A stretch of 64,000 nucleotides of DNA, taken from contig NZ_BKAG01000022.1 in NCBI RefSeq assembly GCF_007992435.1, positions 42,423 to 106,422 on the forward strand, written 5' to 3'. A program made the translations under genes and the position numbers. Below, piece after piece: positions 50,101 through 59,182 of the stretch; positions within the stretch are counted from its first letter, which is position 1, and every line of letters begins with the position of its first letter. Below the pieces are notes generated by a model, which worked only from the letters and a program-made list of their open reading frames with translations, was not told the DNA's origin and searched no databases. This DNA is from Prosthecobacter gellanilyticus (GTDB lineage: Bacteria > Verrucomicrobiota > Verrucomicrobiia > Verrucomicrobiales > Verrucomicrobiaceae).

Positions 50101-51147
50101 GCGGCGGAAATCGGTGGTGGATGGAGTGATCTGTACGGTGAAGTTTGTCTGGGCTCCAGGTGCCAGCTCAGTCACGGACAGCGGCTGGGTGATGAGGTAG
50201 TCCCCCGCATGCTCGCCATCGAGGGTCAGAGACAGGCCGGTGAGCGGCTCCAGGCCGTCATTCTTAACGGTGAAAGTATGGCTTCGGCTCATGCCCACGG
50301 GCATCCACAAGAAGGCATGCGAGCCACCATCCTGCAGGACGAATCCGGTTTCCTTGATCACGCTGATCTCCGGCTCCATCCCCGTGCCACGGACATAAAA
50401 AAGCAGGTCGCCATCGTCCCAGTCATTGCTGGCGATTTTGAAACTGTCTCCACGCAGTCCCCCCACCGTGGGTGCAAAGCGGATGGTGAACGTGGTGCTG
50501 GCCCCCGGTCCCAGAGATGCTGCAGGCGGCTCGGTGATCGTGAAGTCGGGGGATGGGGGGCTGTTGGTTGAGGTGATGGCCAAACCTGCGAGACTGGCAG
50601 TGCCCACATTGGTGATGGTGAAGGTCCTGCTTTGGGCACTGCCCACAGAAACTTGGCCAAAGTCCCGGTCGTCTCCCCAGTTCAGCGGACTTCCCACAGG
50701 CTCCTCCACCTCCATGTCCGGGGCCAGTCCGCGACCGGTGAGCACGATGTCAAAAGGACTCTCATCGGCATCATTGCTCCGCAGCTTCAGCGTGGTCGTG
50801 AAGGTGCCTGGACCGTATTGGTTCGTGGTCCTGAACTTAAGTTTCACCGTGGTGGACTGTCCTGGTGTCAGAGTTCCGACATACCCTGAGGCGAAAAATC
50901 GGGCATTATTGATCTCAACGCCAAGGGTGAGGTCTGCCGTGCCCGCATTTTTCACGATGAGTGGCACTTCCGGGGTATAATCCCCTAGTAGAGCCGCCCC
51001 AAGATCCACGGTGGCTGCGCCGCTCGTGAGATTCTCTCCAGCAGCCGTTTCCACCACAATCTCCGGGGCCGTCTGAGCCCAGGCAGCCAAGCCCATCATC
51101 AGATTTAGAATAAGTGTGAGGGCAAAGGCAGTGGGTCGTAAACGCAT
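47191..51147 (-). CDS. Exported choice-of-anchor-D / Calx-beta surface protein
   Basis: 1318 residues from ATG 51147. Signal peptide RLRPTAFALTLILNLMMGLAAWAQ. Residues ~30-620 contain five to six ~110-residue choice-of-anchor-D (ASH-like) Ig modules with the recurring TFTIKNVG / DESPFDIVLTG pattern. A Calx-beta-like domain (~630-740), an Ig-like module, a GYVFGRW strand repeat and the lineage-type C-terminal beta region (GLFSGTFTPNWSNPGSAKPAFKGVILQ) follow. Such proteins are extracellular scaffolds. It is the full-length paralogue of 44586-46823, which lies just downstream. Confidence 0.85.
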   Translation of the reverse strand: MRLRPTAFALTLILNLMMGLAAWAQTAPEIVVETAAGENLTSGAATVDLGAALLGDYTPEVPLIVKNAGTADLTLGVEINNARFFASGYVGTLTPGQSTTVKLKFRTTNQYGPGTFTTTLKLRSNDADESPFDIVLTGRGLAPDMEVEEPVGSPLNWGDDRDFGQVSVGSAQSRTFTITNVGTASLAGLAITSTNSPPSPDFTITEPPAASLGPGASTTFTIRFAPTVGGLRGDSFKIASNDWDDGDLLFYVRGTGMEPEISVIKETGFVLQDGGSHAFLWMPVGMSRSHTFTVKNDGLEPLTGLSLTLDGEHAGDYLITQPLSVTELAPGAQTNFTVQITPSTTDFRRAALHITSNDATENPFDITLSGAGSIPEIQVENSSGVVVPHLGTSNLGSCRVGTTLDRTFRIKNVGFGSMMVFDAQVSDGEMTYPDEEDFQIYIAPDNAWVTPGLDFNLRVIFQPKTYGTRTTTLKIMSEDPDESPYEITLTGTGLLPGFQIEQPADTAVTSPYTRQFGLAAVNTTNTTLTFTIKNPGTQALTLGRTITGTNATDFTIVAPFPLSSVPAGSSTTLTVQFSPKTSGARQAMLNLTHNAAESGSGSFQVHLSGTGVYSQVELTSSSYNVNHGETEVSVTMTRDDTRVPASVELQTLSGPRSSIPPVEAALAGEDFTSLTGPSAVVNFAIGEAEKTVTIPLLAPASGATESRQFRVKPINPGPGVILRPPYEALVRIVGADSAKPTLTLTTPAAGKISTTWPLVVSGKTGDAKGIDRVEVKLGSADPVLATLSPSATKPTDVPFTCDLYPADGTYTLVVTAYDLRGNSTSVTRSITFTRRHTLTVKLVDGSADPVGLPGTLAMTATPAASAAALKTDVTNALIKTTTVVPGTQVKLVATPKAGYVFGRWLVLNSNGNIVHTGPELTLTMPDTGLTVEAMLVPSPFTPLPGHNNSLHWMLVPAESTEAPLTASQFGYLSGTITLKGGFTGKLLMNGQTLPVTATFYGDGPAFFTVAGQKRDSLPVPGGNLKLYYDYLPATLTSPTGELLAMAEIQHGLAKAPASLLNSATKGTYTVRLNPAPEPLDPATFPQASGYATMTLSNTGVISLAGALADGTAVTQTSALLPGNKAPVFIQLPTPGGTTKLGLLIGQLDFDIVPATTDVTSALQWFRPAAASAKVQLYPAGWPGGIGLDAQGALYSATKTAQSAFFGLTSNTPSPARLHFTGGKLTSAIEKTNFSLKGNTVVKTAPADASYTLAITPATGLFSGTFTPNWSNPGSAKPAFKGVILQKGTLGTAAGFFISNAKGEPAPESGAVILSAPVP

Positions 51148-51204
51148 GTGTTAACATCGTATATACCCGAAAGCCTGCTTGGGCAATAAGGAGTCTGCTT
51201 ACTC

Positions 51205-54200
51205 TCACTCCCCGCCCTGACTCTGCGGAAGCGCACTCGTGGTGGGCGGAGGCAGGCCGAGGGTTTTGGAGGCGCGGTAGAGGACTTCTTTTTCGATGCC
51301 GCCGGTGAGGTGGAATTTGCGCAGCTCCTGCTGCACGTCGGCGAGGCGACCCCAGGACTCGTAGAGTTCGAAGAGCAGGGCGGCGGCATCGTGAGGGAGC
51401 ATCCAGACGTCCTTCATGAGGCAGGTCTCGGCGGCTTCGAACTCTTTCTGGGAGATGAGGAACCGGGCCCAGGCGGCGGTGAGATCTGGCTGGGTGGAGT
51501 TCGTGGAGTTCAGACGGTCGAGCGCGGTTTGGTAAAGCTCGCGGGCCATCTGCAGCTCGCCGCAGTCCAGCAGGGCCTGGGCCCAGGCCACGGTCTGGGA
51601 GCCGCCGGGGACGGGCATGCGCACGACCTCTGCAAACAGCTCCTGCACGATGGCGCGGTCCTTCATGGCATGGGCCACGCGGAGCATGAAGGGTTGCTTC
51701 CGGCTGTCCAGGCGGATGGAGGGCAGATCCTGCATGACGAGGCAGGCCTGCCAGGCCAGGGCAGGGCGCTCTTTTTTCATGAGCATGCTGGCGGCGAGCT
51801 CGACGCAGATGCGATCACTGTCCGTCACGTTCTGCCAGCCGAGGCGGAGGTCATCCGAGAAAGAGGTGGGCGCATCCTTGGCAAAGGCGCTGAGGGCCAG
51901 GGCGGCGAGCGGACGATCCGTGCCTGCGCGTGTCTCGGCGCGCAGGATGGGCAGCCAGGCTTCGCGGTGCTTGCCCTCCGCTTCCGTGCTCATCCAATCG
52001 GCGAGCTGGGTGAGCGCTTCGCGGCTGCGATTGCGCACGCGGAAGAGCGCGGCGATCTGCGCACGACCGCGATCCGGCATCCACGCTGGATCTGCGGCCA
52101 GCAGGCGCAGCAGTTCCAGGCGCAGGCGGAAGCGGTCCGCGTCATCCTTCATCGTTCGTTCGGCCTGGGTGAGGAAGTTCAGGCCTTCTGTGGCGCGTGA
52201 GTGCTCACGGCAGAGCGCGGAGAGATGGGTGATGGCATCGATGGCTTTGAGGTCCACGGCCTTCGTCATCAGTTCACGGAACTCCTCCCACAGGCCGAGT
52301 TGCGCGGCCAGCTTGGCGCGCAGCTTCAGCGCCTCACGGCCCTGGGCTCCGGCCTTCTCCACCAGCGGCACGATGCGCAGCGCATCCAGCGCGGCGGCTG
52401 GCTTGTTTTGTTGAATCATGAGTTGGGCGCGGTGCACGCAGCTTTCGGCATCCGGTATGATGCCGCTGCCGGCATTCGCCACGAAGGCCTCATGCAGCCG
52501 GTCCCAGGCGGCGAGCGCGAGTTTCTCCTGCCCCATCTTTTCATAAAGCAAAGCTAGTTCGCGGAGATAGGGCACCTCATCTGGAATGCGGCCCTGGCGC
52601 ACCTGGGTGAAGGCGGGCAGGTAACCGAGCCGGTGCAGTGTGGCGATGTCATACTCGAGCGCGAGGAAGTGCGCATGTTTCTCACGCAGCACTTCGTCAC
52701 CGGGTTGCGGTGGTTTGAAAGGTGGTTCGGCCTCGAGCAACTGCAGTGTGAACTTGATGCCGATCTTCGTCTCCAACGAGGCTTCGGCCACGCGGATGAG
52801 CCACTGCGCGTATTCCGGATTTGCCGGAGCACGGCCGGGCAGCATGCCGTAGACCTCGATGGCTTCGCGGGCCATGCCGGCGCTTTCCAGACGGCCGCCG
52901 AGCTCGCTTAAAGTATCCACAGACACCTCCTGGCGCATGTCCACACTGGCCAGGTGCTCGCGCAGCAGTTTCAGGCGCGTGGGGTAGTCCACCTCACGCA
53001 TGCGGCGGATGAGGTGGCCCATGCGCCATTCACCGAACTCGAGTCCAGAGCGTGAGCTGAGCCCCACACCTCCCCAGCGGCTCATGAGCTTGTCATTCAC
53101 CTGCTCCACCACCTGGCCCAAGCCTTCATTGGTGAAGCGCGCCTGGATCTCGCGGGTCTCTTCCCACAGGCTGCGCAGATGCATGGGCTCCTCATAGCGT
53201 GGGGAGCCCTGGGGCATGAGCATGCCGCGCATCTCGCCCATCTGGCGGGCTGGGAGAAAGTCACCCGTGAGCAGCTTTTCCATCTCCTGCGCGGCCTTGT
53301 CCGGCGCACCGGCAAGTCCTGCCACGGCGGACTTTCGCAGGCTGGTCATGGCCGAGCCTGGCGTGGCCTGCAAATGCTGCCAGGATGAACGCACATTTTG
53401 TTCGCGCTCCTCCGCGCTGATGGCCAGACGGTTCGCGGCGCTGAGGCTGAAGAGATAGGGATCAAAAGTGCCGCGATACGCCTCCGGTGTCACGGGGCCG
53501 CGCACGACACGACTGAGATATTCGCGTGCGAGATCCCAGCGCTCCGCAGCCTCCGCGATGCGTGCGAGCGAGAAGACAAAAGCGCTGCCGAGCGCGGCAT
53601 TGTGCTCGCTCAGACTCTCACCCAGCTCCAGCGCCTCCGAGTAGCGCTGCTGGTCCTGGAGACGGCGCAGAATGTCCAGCACGGAGACGCTGCGCAGCGT
53701 GCCGAGCAGAGCCAGATCACCCTTGGCAAAGTGGAAGCCGTCAATGTCTGCGAGGATGGCCGCGACTGCGAGCAGCGTGCGCTGGCGGCGCTCCAGGATC
53801 TCGCCATCCACACCGGTCTGCGTGGACCAGCGCATGGCCTCGTCCATGCCGCCGGAGCGCAGCGTGAGCCAGAGATGGCAGAAGGTGGCCTCCAGAGTGC
53901 TGCCAGGGCCCATGATCGCCCGCACCTCGCTGCGGCAATGCTCGTCCAGTCCGGCAAAGTAGAAGGCCCAGATCCGCTCGATGGGTGATTTCCATGCACT
54001 GGCTTCCTTCTTCCAGGCCTCGATGCTGCTGCCGTCTCGTTTCGAGAGACGTGCCAGCTCCTCGATCGCCCGCAGGCGGATGTGCGGCGCTTCGGTCGGA
54101 AGCTCCAGAAACTCAGGTCTCGGCAGGCTGAGGAAGGTGCGCAGCGTGGCGATCTCCGTGCTCTTCAAGCCGGGCACGGTATCCAGTTCGCTCACAATCT

Positions 54201-57200
54201 CTGAGACAGGGCCGGGCGTGCCGGTTTTCCGCTGTTCGGCGATGGGCAGCGGCAGGCGCTCCGGGCTGCCTCCGGTGGGTGGCATGAAGGCCTGGGCTTG
54301 AGTGCGGCGGAGGATCTCGCTGAGATACTTGCGCGCGCCATCTTCATCCGCGAGGCGCAGGCACTTCAAGGCCAGGCGCAGTTCCGAATGCGCATCCCAC
54401 GGACGCACGTGGGAGATCTGCTCATACACACGGCGCTCAGCTTCATCCTGGCCGGTGGACCGGTAGTGCTCCGCCAGTCCTTCCAGCGCGGTGGCATCTT
54501 GGGCGAAGCGGCTTTCCAGGCGACGGCGCACGCGGTCTGCCTCCGCGATCTGGAAGGTCTGCTCCAGCATCTCCACGAGGCGACGCGACTCCGCGGCGAT
54601 GGTGGAAGGCGCGGCGCTGGCCGCGATCTGTTTTTGGAAATAGATGGCGGCCTTCAGATCGGAGACTTTCAGCGCGGCCTCGCGCAACTGGTCTAACGAA
54701 AAGGGTGTGTCAGGCGCGGTGTAGTAGGCCTGCTTCATGGCGGCGAAGGCTTTTGCCGCATCACCGGAGCGCTCATAGACACTGGCCAGGGCTTCGTGGT
54801 AGAAGCCATCGAAGGGATGCTTCTTCACCAGACCGAGCAGAGCATCCTGGATGAGTTTGATGCGTTCGGTCTGGACTTCGGCAGGCAGCTCGCCCCCGCC
54901 TTCACCAGCCCAGAGCAGGCGGTCGAGGAAGCGCTTGAAGTCCTCGCGCCGGCGTTTCACATCTGTCTCCTGCTCCACGATGCGGAGCTGGATGAGGATG
55001 TGCTCCGGCAGCTTGCCGCGCTGCAGCAGCATCTCCGCATAGCGCTGCATCAGAGTGACCGCGGCACCACCCGTGGCACGGCTGATGGCCTGCTCCCACA
55101 GCTTCAGCGCATCATCTGGACGGCGCTGCAGGGTGTAGCACTGCGTGAGGGCATTCAGAAGCTGCTCCGAGTCGGGTGCCTCGCGGTAAGCGCGCTCCAG
55201 AAGAGCCGTGGCCATCTTTCCCGGCACGGGAGTATCTCCCGCGATCCGCCAGCCGGTGCGCTCATGAGAAATGCCCACGTTGATGGCGGAGGAGGCGGTC
55301 TGCTCATCCTCCAGGAGCAGCTCGCTGAGACGTAGCGTGTAGCGTATTTGGTTAGACGGATCCTTGGCCATCAGGCGGCGCAGCACCCGCATGGAGAGGG
55401 CTGTGTTTTTGTCAGCGAGCGTGAGTTCGAGCAGGAGGCGCTCGGCTTCGAGTGGCAGGCTTCGGGCCGGTGAGATCTCTTCAAGCTGACGGAAGGCGGC
55501 GTAGGCCTCCTCACTCATGCCAGCGCGCACGGCCCACCACGCGGCGCGGAAGAGGGCCAGGGGCGAGTTCGCATCCGCTCCCGCAACGAGCTGCTGCACT
55601 TGCGGTTGCCTGGAGTTTTCAGAGATGGCCTTTTGTTCAGCCTTCGTGATGGCATTCGCAGGAGTCGGAGTTGGAGATGGGTTGAAGATCTCGTTGATCC
55701 GCTCCTTGTCCATCGGCGGATCGATGTAGAGGGTCTTGGGGCCTTTGTCGGTCATCACCCGGCGCATGAAGATCTGCGCTTTTTCCTGGACCTCCTCGGG
55801 GGATGCCTCGCGCCCGCTGGAGATGGCTTCGTCGGCCGCGCCAAAGCCCTTGCCGGTGAACACATCCGGAAGCTGGAAGTCTCCGCCGGTGCCATGATGC
55901 TTCGGCGATTCCTTTTTCTTTTCGCCTAACAAAATGGAGTAAAGGCGCTCGTCGACATCCATGCCGTCCTCCTCGGTCTTCGAGGCGGCCCAGGCTTTCT
56001 CCAGCCACTCGGTGGCTTCTTCGGGCTCGGCATGTTCCGTGAGCAGATCGGCGAGGCGGAGGAACTCCTCACGTCCGGCGCTTGGTTTTGAAACCGCTTC
56101 ACGTGCGAGGATGATGGCAGTGTCCAGATCACTGCCGGAGGCCATGAAGGCAGCCGCATCATTCAGGCGGCGCTGCTTCTCCTCATCACTCGGTGCGGAC
56201 TGCGTGAAGCGCCGCAGCAGCGTGTCCGCAGCCGTCATGTCCTTGCGCGCACGATGAAAGGCCGCGAGTTCAAACACGGCCTCGGCACGCGCGGGATCAC
56301 GCTCGACACGTGACTTCAGGATGGCCTCAATGACATCATCCAAGGCCCGCTGCTGGGCAAAGGCCAGTGCCTGCTTTTCGATCTCGGTATTGCCTGCCGT
56401 GGCTTCCAGCAGCTTGCGCAGACGAGCGGTGGCCTCCGCCTGCTTGCCGCTGCGCAGATCCGCCTCGCAGCGCAGGAAGACAATGGCAGGAAGATCTGTG
56501 CCATCGTTCTTGAGCCGTTCATCCAGCAACTGCGCGGCTTCGGCGGTGCCATCGTGATCCAGCAGCAGCCTCACCAGCTCCCAGCGGTAGTCGTCCACCT
56601 GCGGCGCGGCTTTCACCAGCGCGCGCATGGCCTCCAGATGTGCATCTGAGTCTGCCGTCATCTCATGGTAGCGGGCGAGATCGCGCAGAGCTTGCTCACC
56701 GGGAGGCTGCACGGAGGCGGCCTTGATGAGCTGCTGGCGCAGGTCTTCCAGTGTGCCGAAGCGCTCATGCAGACGCACGCGGCGGCGGAAGAAGTCTGTA
56801 TAGCGACCATCGCGGAAATCGAGCAGGGTGAGGCCCTTCTTCAGCGCGGCGTCAGCCTTTTCAAACTGGTCCGCATGCTCATGAATGCGGGCGAGATCGT
56901 AGAGCGCATCCAGCCGCTTCTGCGGATCACTCTGATCTGCCAGCGTGGTGTAGAAGGCGGCGGCGCGCTCTGGAAAGCCGGCGCGCAGGATGAGCTCTGC
57001 CACCTGCCTGACCAAAGGGAAGTCATCAGAGCGCAGCTTCGCGGCCTGTTCCCAGGCGCGGACGGCGTCCTCGTTCTTCTGCGCGGAGAGGGCCAGGGTG
57101 CCGAGCCGCAGCAGCGCATCCACCTTGCGCGGGTCTTTTTCTGGAAGGAGATCGTTGAACTGGGTCATCCACTGCCAGGCCTTGGCCGGGTCTCCCAGTT

Positions 57201-57618
57201 CCTGGGCCACGTCCGCCAGGGACTGCAGGGCCAGGGGCTTGTAATTGTCATTCCCCAGCACCTGCTCATACGTGGCGGCAGATTTGGTTAGGCTGCCCGC
57301 CTTCCGGTGCAGATGACCGAGCACCAGGACCACGGCGGGGTGCCGCTGCTGCTGCACCTGCTGGGTCACGCTTTCGATCAGCAGCGCGGTGGCCTCATGC
57401 TTCTCATAGAGGGTCCAGAGCAGGTCCACCACCCGGCCGTATTCCGGCTGGGAGACGAGCAGGGAGAGATATTCATTCGCCAGCCTGGTCTCCCGCTCCG
57501 CCCAGGGCAGGGGACCTGCCTCCGGAGTCTGGCCCACCGCTGGCAGCTGGAGTGCGAGCGATCCACCGAGCGCCATGACAAGGATGGCGCGCTGGATAGG
57601 AACAGGGGGCACCCACAT
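51205..57618 (-). CDS. Giant exported TPR protein
   Basis: 2137 residues from ATG 57618. Signal peptide (IQRAILVMALGGSLALQLPAVGQ). Nearly the whole protein is helical with many tetratricopeptide-like units (e.g. AATYEQVLGNDNYKPLALQSLADVAQELGD, AEAVFELAAFHRARKD, AAFAAMKQAYYTAPD). A low-complexity acidic/Pro segment near 640-690 separates two halves. No enzymatic motif. It ends 58 bases upstream of the 1318-residue surface protein gene on the same strand, so the two may be co-expressed as an envelope scaffold. Function unknown. Confidence 0.85.
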   Translation of the reverse strand: MWVPPVPIQRAILVMALGGSLALQLPAVGQTPEAGPLPWAERETRLANEYLSLLVSQPEYGRVVDLLWTLYEKHEATALLIESVTQQVQQQRHPAVVLVLGHLHRKAGSLTKSAATYEQVLGNDNYKPLALQSLADVAQELGDPAKAWQWMTQFNDLLPEKDPRKVDALLRLGTLALSAQKNEDAVRAWEQAAKLRSDDFPLVRQVAELILRAGFPERAAAFYTTLADQSDPQKRLDALYDLARIHEHADQFEKADAALKKGLTLLDFRDGRYTDFFRRRVRLHERFGTLEDLRQQLIKAASVQPPGEQALRDLARYHEMTADSDAHLEAMRALVKAAPQVDDYRWELVRLLLDHDGTAEAAQLLDERLKNDGTDLPAIVFLRCEADLRSGKQAEATARLRKLLEATAGNTEIEKQALAFAQQRALDDVIEAILKSRVERDPARAEAVFELAAFHRARKDMTAADTLLRRFTQSAPSDEEKQRRLNDAAAFMASGSDLDTAIILAREAVSKPSAGREEFLRLADLLTEHAEPEEATEWLEKAWAASKTEEDGMDVDERLYSILLGEKKKESPKHHGTGGDFQLPDVFTGKGFGAADEAISSGREASPEEVQEKAQIFMRRVMTDKGPKTLYIDPPMDKERINEIFNPSPTPTPANAITKAEQKAISENSRQPQVQQLVAGADANSPLALFRAAWWAVRAGMSEEAYAAFRQLEEISPARSLPLEAERLLLELTLADKNTALSMRVLRRLMAKDPSNQIRYTLRLSELLLEDEQTASSAINVGISHERTGWRIAGDTPVPGKMATALLERAYREAPDSEQLLNALTQCYTLQRRPDDALKLWEQAISRATGGAAVTLMQRYAEMLLQRGKLPEHILIQLRIVEQETDVKRRREDFKRFLDRLLWAGEGGGELPAEVQTERIKLIQDALLGLVKKHPFDGFYHEALASVYERSGDAAKAFAAMKQAYYTAPDTPFSLDQLREAALKVSDLKAAIYFQKQIAASAAPSTIAAESRRLVEMLEQTFQIAEADRVRRRLESRFAQDATALEGLAEHYRSTGQDEAERRVYEQISHVRPWDAHSELRLALKCLRLADEDGARKYLSEILRRTQAQAFMPPTGGSPERLPLPIAEQRKTGTPGPVSEIVSELDTVPGLKSTEIATLRTFLSLPRPEFLELPTEAPHIRLRAIEELARLSKRDGSSIEAWKKEASAWKSPIERIWAFYFAGLDEHCRSEVRAIMGPGSTLEATFCHLWLTLRSGGMDEAMRWSTQTGVDGEILERRQRTLLAVAAILADIDGFHFAKGDLALLGTLRSVSVLDILRRLQDQQRYSEALELGESLSEHNAALGSAFVFSLARIAEAAERWDLAREYLSRVVRGPVTPEAYRGTFDPYLFSLSAANRLAISAEEREQNVRSSWQHLQATPGSAMTSLRKSAVAGLAGAPDKAAQEMEKLLTGDFLPARQMGEMRGMLMPQGSPRYEEPMHLRSLWEETREIQARFTNEGLGQVVEQVNDKLMSRWGGVGLSSRSGLEFGEWRMGHLIRRMREVDYPTRLKLLREHLASVDMRQEVSVDTLSELGGRLESAGMAREAIEVYGMLPGRAPANPEYAQWLIRVAEASLETKIGIKFTLQLLEAEPPFKPPQPGDEVLREKHAHFLALEYDIATLHRLGYLPAFTQVRQGRIPDEVPYLRELALLYEKMGQEKLALAAWDRLHEAFVANAGSGIIPDAESCVHRAQLMIQQNKPAAALDALRIVPLVEKAGAQGREALKLRAKLAAQLGLWEEFRELMTKAVDLKAIDAITHLSALCREHSRATEGLNFLTQAERTMKDDADRFRLRLELLRLLAADPAWMPDRGRAQIAALFRVRNRSREALTQLADWMSTEAEGKHREAWLPILRAETRAGTDRPLAALALSAFAKDAPTSFSDDLRLGWQNVTDSDRICVELAASMLMKKERPALAWQACLVMQDLPSIRLDSRKQPFMLRVAHAMKDRAIVQELFAEVVRMPVPGGSQTVAWAQALLDCGELQMARELYQTALDRLNSTNSTQPDLTAAWARFLISQKEFEAAETCLMKDVWMLPHDAAALLFELYESWGRLADVQQELRKFHLTGGIEKEVLYRASKTLGLPPPTTSALPQSQGGE

Positions 57619-57751
57619 GCGCGGAGAAAGGAAGAGAATACAGGGAATTACGGTCAGGCTATCACGCGGGTTTCAGCGGAGCAAGATGGGTTCCGGGATC
57701 AGCGCAATACTTCGGGCCGCAAGCCTTCGCCGCAGCCTCCCCAAACGAAAT

Positions 57752-57782
57752 CCGCCGTGGCTGCTGCTGCAGACACGGCGGA
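57752..57782 (-). terminator. CCGCCGTG hairpin after the FSGAGT lipoprotein gene
   Basis: TCCGCCGTG at 57751-57759 and CACGGCGGA at 57774-57782, 29 bases past the stop of the minus-strand gene ending at 57811. Same stem as at 36588 and 39568. Confidence 0.6.
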
Positions 57783-57810
57783 CAAAAGGTCTTCGAGCTA
57801 TCGATGTCTC

Positions 57811-58017
57811 TCAGTAGACAAAGTAGCGGTTGTAAGGCTGCGGGTTGGGCGGATCGACGTAAAGGGTGGGCTGGGCGGTGCCGGCGCCGGAGAACTTAGG
57901 CGGCGGGGTGGGGACATAACCGCCGCGGCGTCCGCCTGGAGCCTGCGAGTAGTAGTTGTCGTGGCAGCAGGCGCTGAGGGTCATCAGAAGTGCGAGGCTT
58001 GCGAGGATGAGCTTCAT
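57811..58017 (-). CDS. Small lipoprotein with FSGAGT signature (paralogue of 35798)
   Basis: 68 residues from ATG 58017. Leader MKLILASLALLMTLSAC differs from that of the 35798 gene at only two positions. The signature RRGGYVPTPPPKFSGAGT is identical, and a divergent Pro/Tyr tail ends PYNRYFVY. The upstream 50-bp leader and the bases just before the ATG are also shared, so this is a duplication that included the promoter region. Confidence 0.8.
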   Translation of the reverse strand: MKLILASLALLMTLSACCHDNYYSQAPGGRRGGYVPTPPPKFSGAGTAQPTLYVDPPNPQPYNRYFVY

Positions 58018-58078
58018 GAGGGTATGGGGAGTTCGGGATTTATGGAACGCAGGGGCATGATGCCCTGCTCTCCGTCAA

Positions 58079-58128
58079 CTCGTCAATACGCATCACGGGT
58101 GATAATGGAGACGGGTCTTAAAAAGATC
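58079..58128 (-). promoter_or_regulatory. Conserved leader of the FSGAGT small-protein gene, copy 2
   Basis: The minus strand starts GATCTTTTTAAG and ends GCGTATTGACGAG, about 44 of 50 positions identical with 35683-35732. It lies 61 bases upstream of the start codon at 58017. Confidence 0.6.
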
Positions 58129-58580
58129 CGGCAGATGCCAGCTTGTGGGATCGCGCGGAGAGATGCTGCGGTTTCGCGCCGAAGGAGGCCGCGAATTTCC
58201 TGGGATGCTGGAAACTCCGTATTCTGCGCTGATAGATGACCCTGCGGTTTCGCCTAGTGAAACAGGGGTTGGAGACGGGCGAGAAGCTAAGGGGAGAATA
58301 AGACCGCCTCCCCTCCTCTTTTATCAGGCATTGGAGCCGGGGTATCGTGCGCCGTATGGCGTAGGGAGGGTGGGATGATTCGAGGCGGTCCTAGGCCACA
58401 AGGAGGCATTCTCCATACCCTTCATAACCGCTTGATAGGCCATCCTTCAGGATTGTGTCAGTTATTCGTCATTTATTATCAATTATGATATCTATCGCAT
58501 AATGGATTCTAAAATTTATGAAAATGGGTTTGCGCCATGGCTCTTGGTGGTGGATAGCTCTCTCGTTCCTGAAACAAGTT
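58129..58580. other. Intergenic region upstream of the prepilin-like gene
   Basis: About 450 bases without a supportable gene. The last 150 bases become A+T-rich (TATTCGTCATTTATTATCAA, GATATCTATCGCATAATGG, around 58460-58510) and probably hold the prepilin promoter. A 77-codon frame at 58145 has no protein character. Confidence 0.5.
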
Positions 58581-59000
58581 ATGAAAAACATCCGCACCTC
58601 CACTCAGTCACACCGCAAAGGTTTTAGCCTCATCGAGATGCTCATGACCGTCGCAATCATCGGTGTGATGACTGTGATGGCTCTGCCGACTTTTGGCAGC
58701 ACCGAGCCCGCCAAACAGAGCGTGAACAAGCAGAACGCCCAAAACTTCTGCTCGCTGGCCATCGCCATCTCTTCCGCAGGTGTGGACCTGACTGGCAATG
58801 TGAACTTCGCCAATCCGGGAAGCGATGACGTCAAGGTGATCCTCAAGACCCTGGTCGATGGAATCACGGTCATCGACGGCACCCTTGCCGGTCGTAATTT
58901 CAGAATTCCTCACCTGGATGCGGACCAGATCGCCGGTGCTTCTAAGTATGTGTCCATCAAGGATGGCGAGCTTCTCTATGATGGCAGCCTGAAGCCATAA
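58581..59000 (+). CDS. Type IV pilin / general secretion pseudopilin-like protein
   Basis: 139 residues from ATG 58581. Prepilin leader KNIRTSTQSHRKG^FSLIEMLMTVAIIGVMTVMALPTF: cleavage after Gly, Phe+1, Glu+5, hydrophobic helix. The globular part is short (~105 residues) and has one Cys. An upstream ATG at 58518 is less likely because it would lengthen the leader unusually. No pilus assembly genes are nearby; it may be a minor pilin or surface prepilin. A terminator follows. Confidence 0.8.
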   Translation: MKNIRTSTQSHRKGFSLIEMLMTVAIIGVMTVMALPTFGSTEPAKQSVNKQNAQNFCSLAIAISSAGVDLTGNVNFANPGSDDVKVILKTLVDGITVIDGTLAGRNFRIPHLDADQIAGASKYVSIKDGELLYDGSLKP

Positions 59001-59055
59001 CCCAGATCTTTCCAGGAGCCGGTCTGTCTCAGGAACTCACCTGACCGGAGCCCCC

Positions 59056-59083
59056 AAACCCCCGATGACCTCGGGGGTTTTTT
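59056..59083 (+). terminator. Intrinsic terminator of the prepilin-like gene
   Basis: AAACCCCCGA (59056-59065... stem) pairs with TCGGGGGTTT (59071-59080), with T continuing to 59083. Confidence 0.88.
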
Positions 59084-59182
59084 CTTTGGAGGGGGGATTC
59101 CGCAGGATGTGTGGCGCGATCACGACGTGTGCTTCGTAACTTCTCCGGCCTGTGCCACGTTTGGAAACTCTCCACCCACATC

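Noticed and set aside
58145..58378. 77-codon frame upstream of the prepilin-like gene
   Set aside because: No start context, no domain, Pro/Arg/Gly-rich random-looking sequence in an intergenic region.
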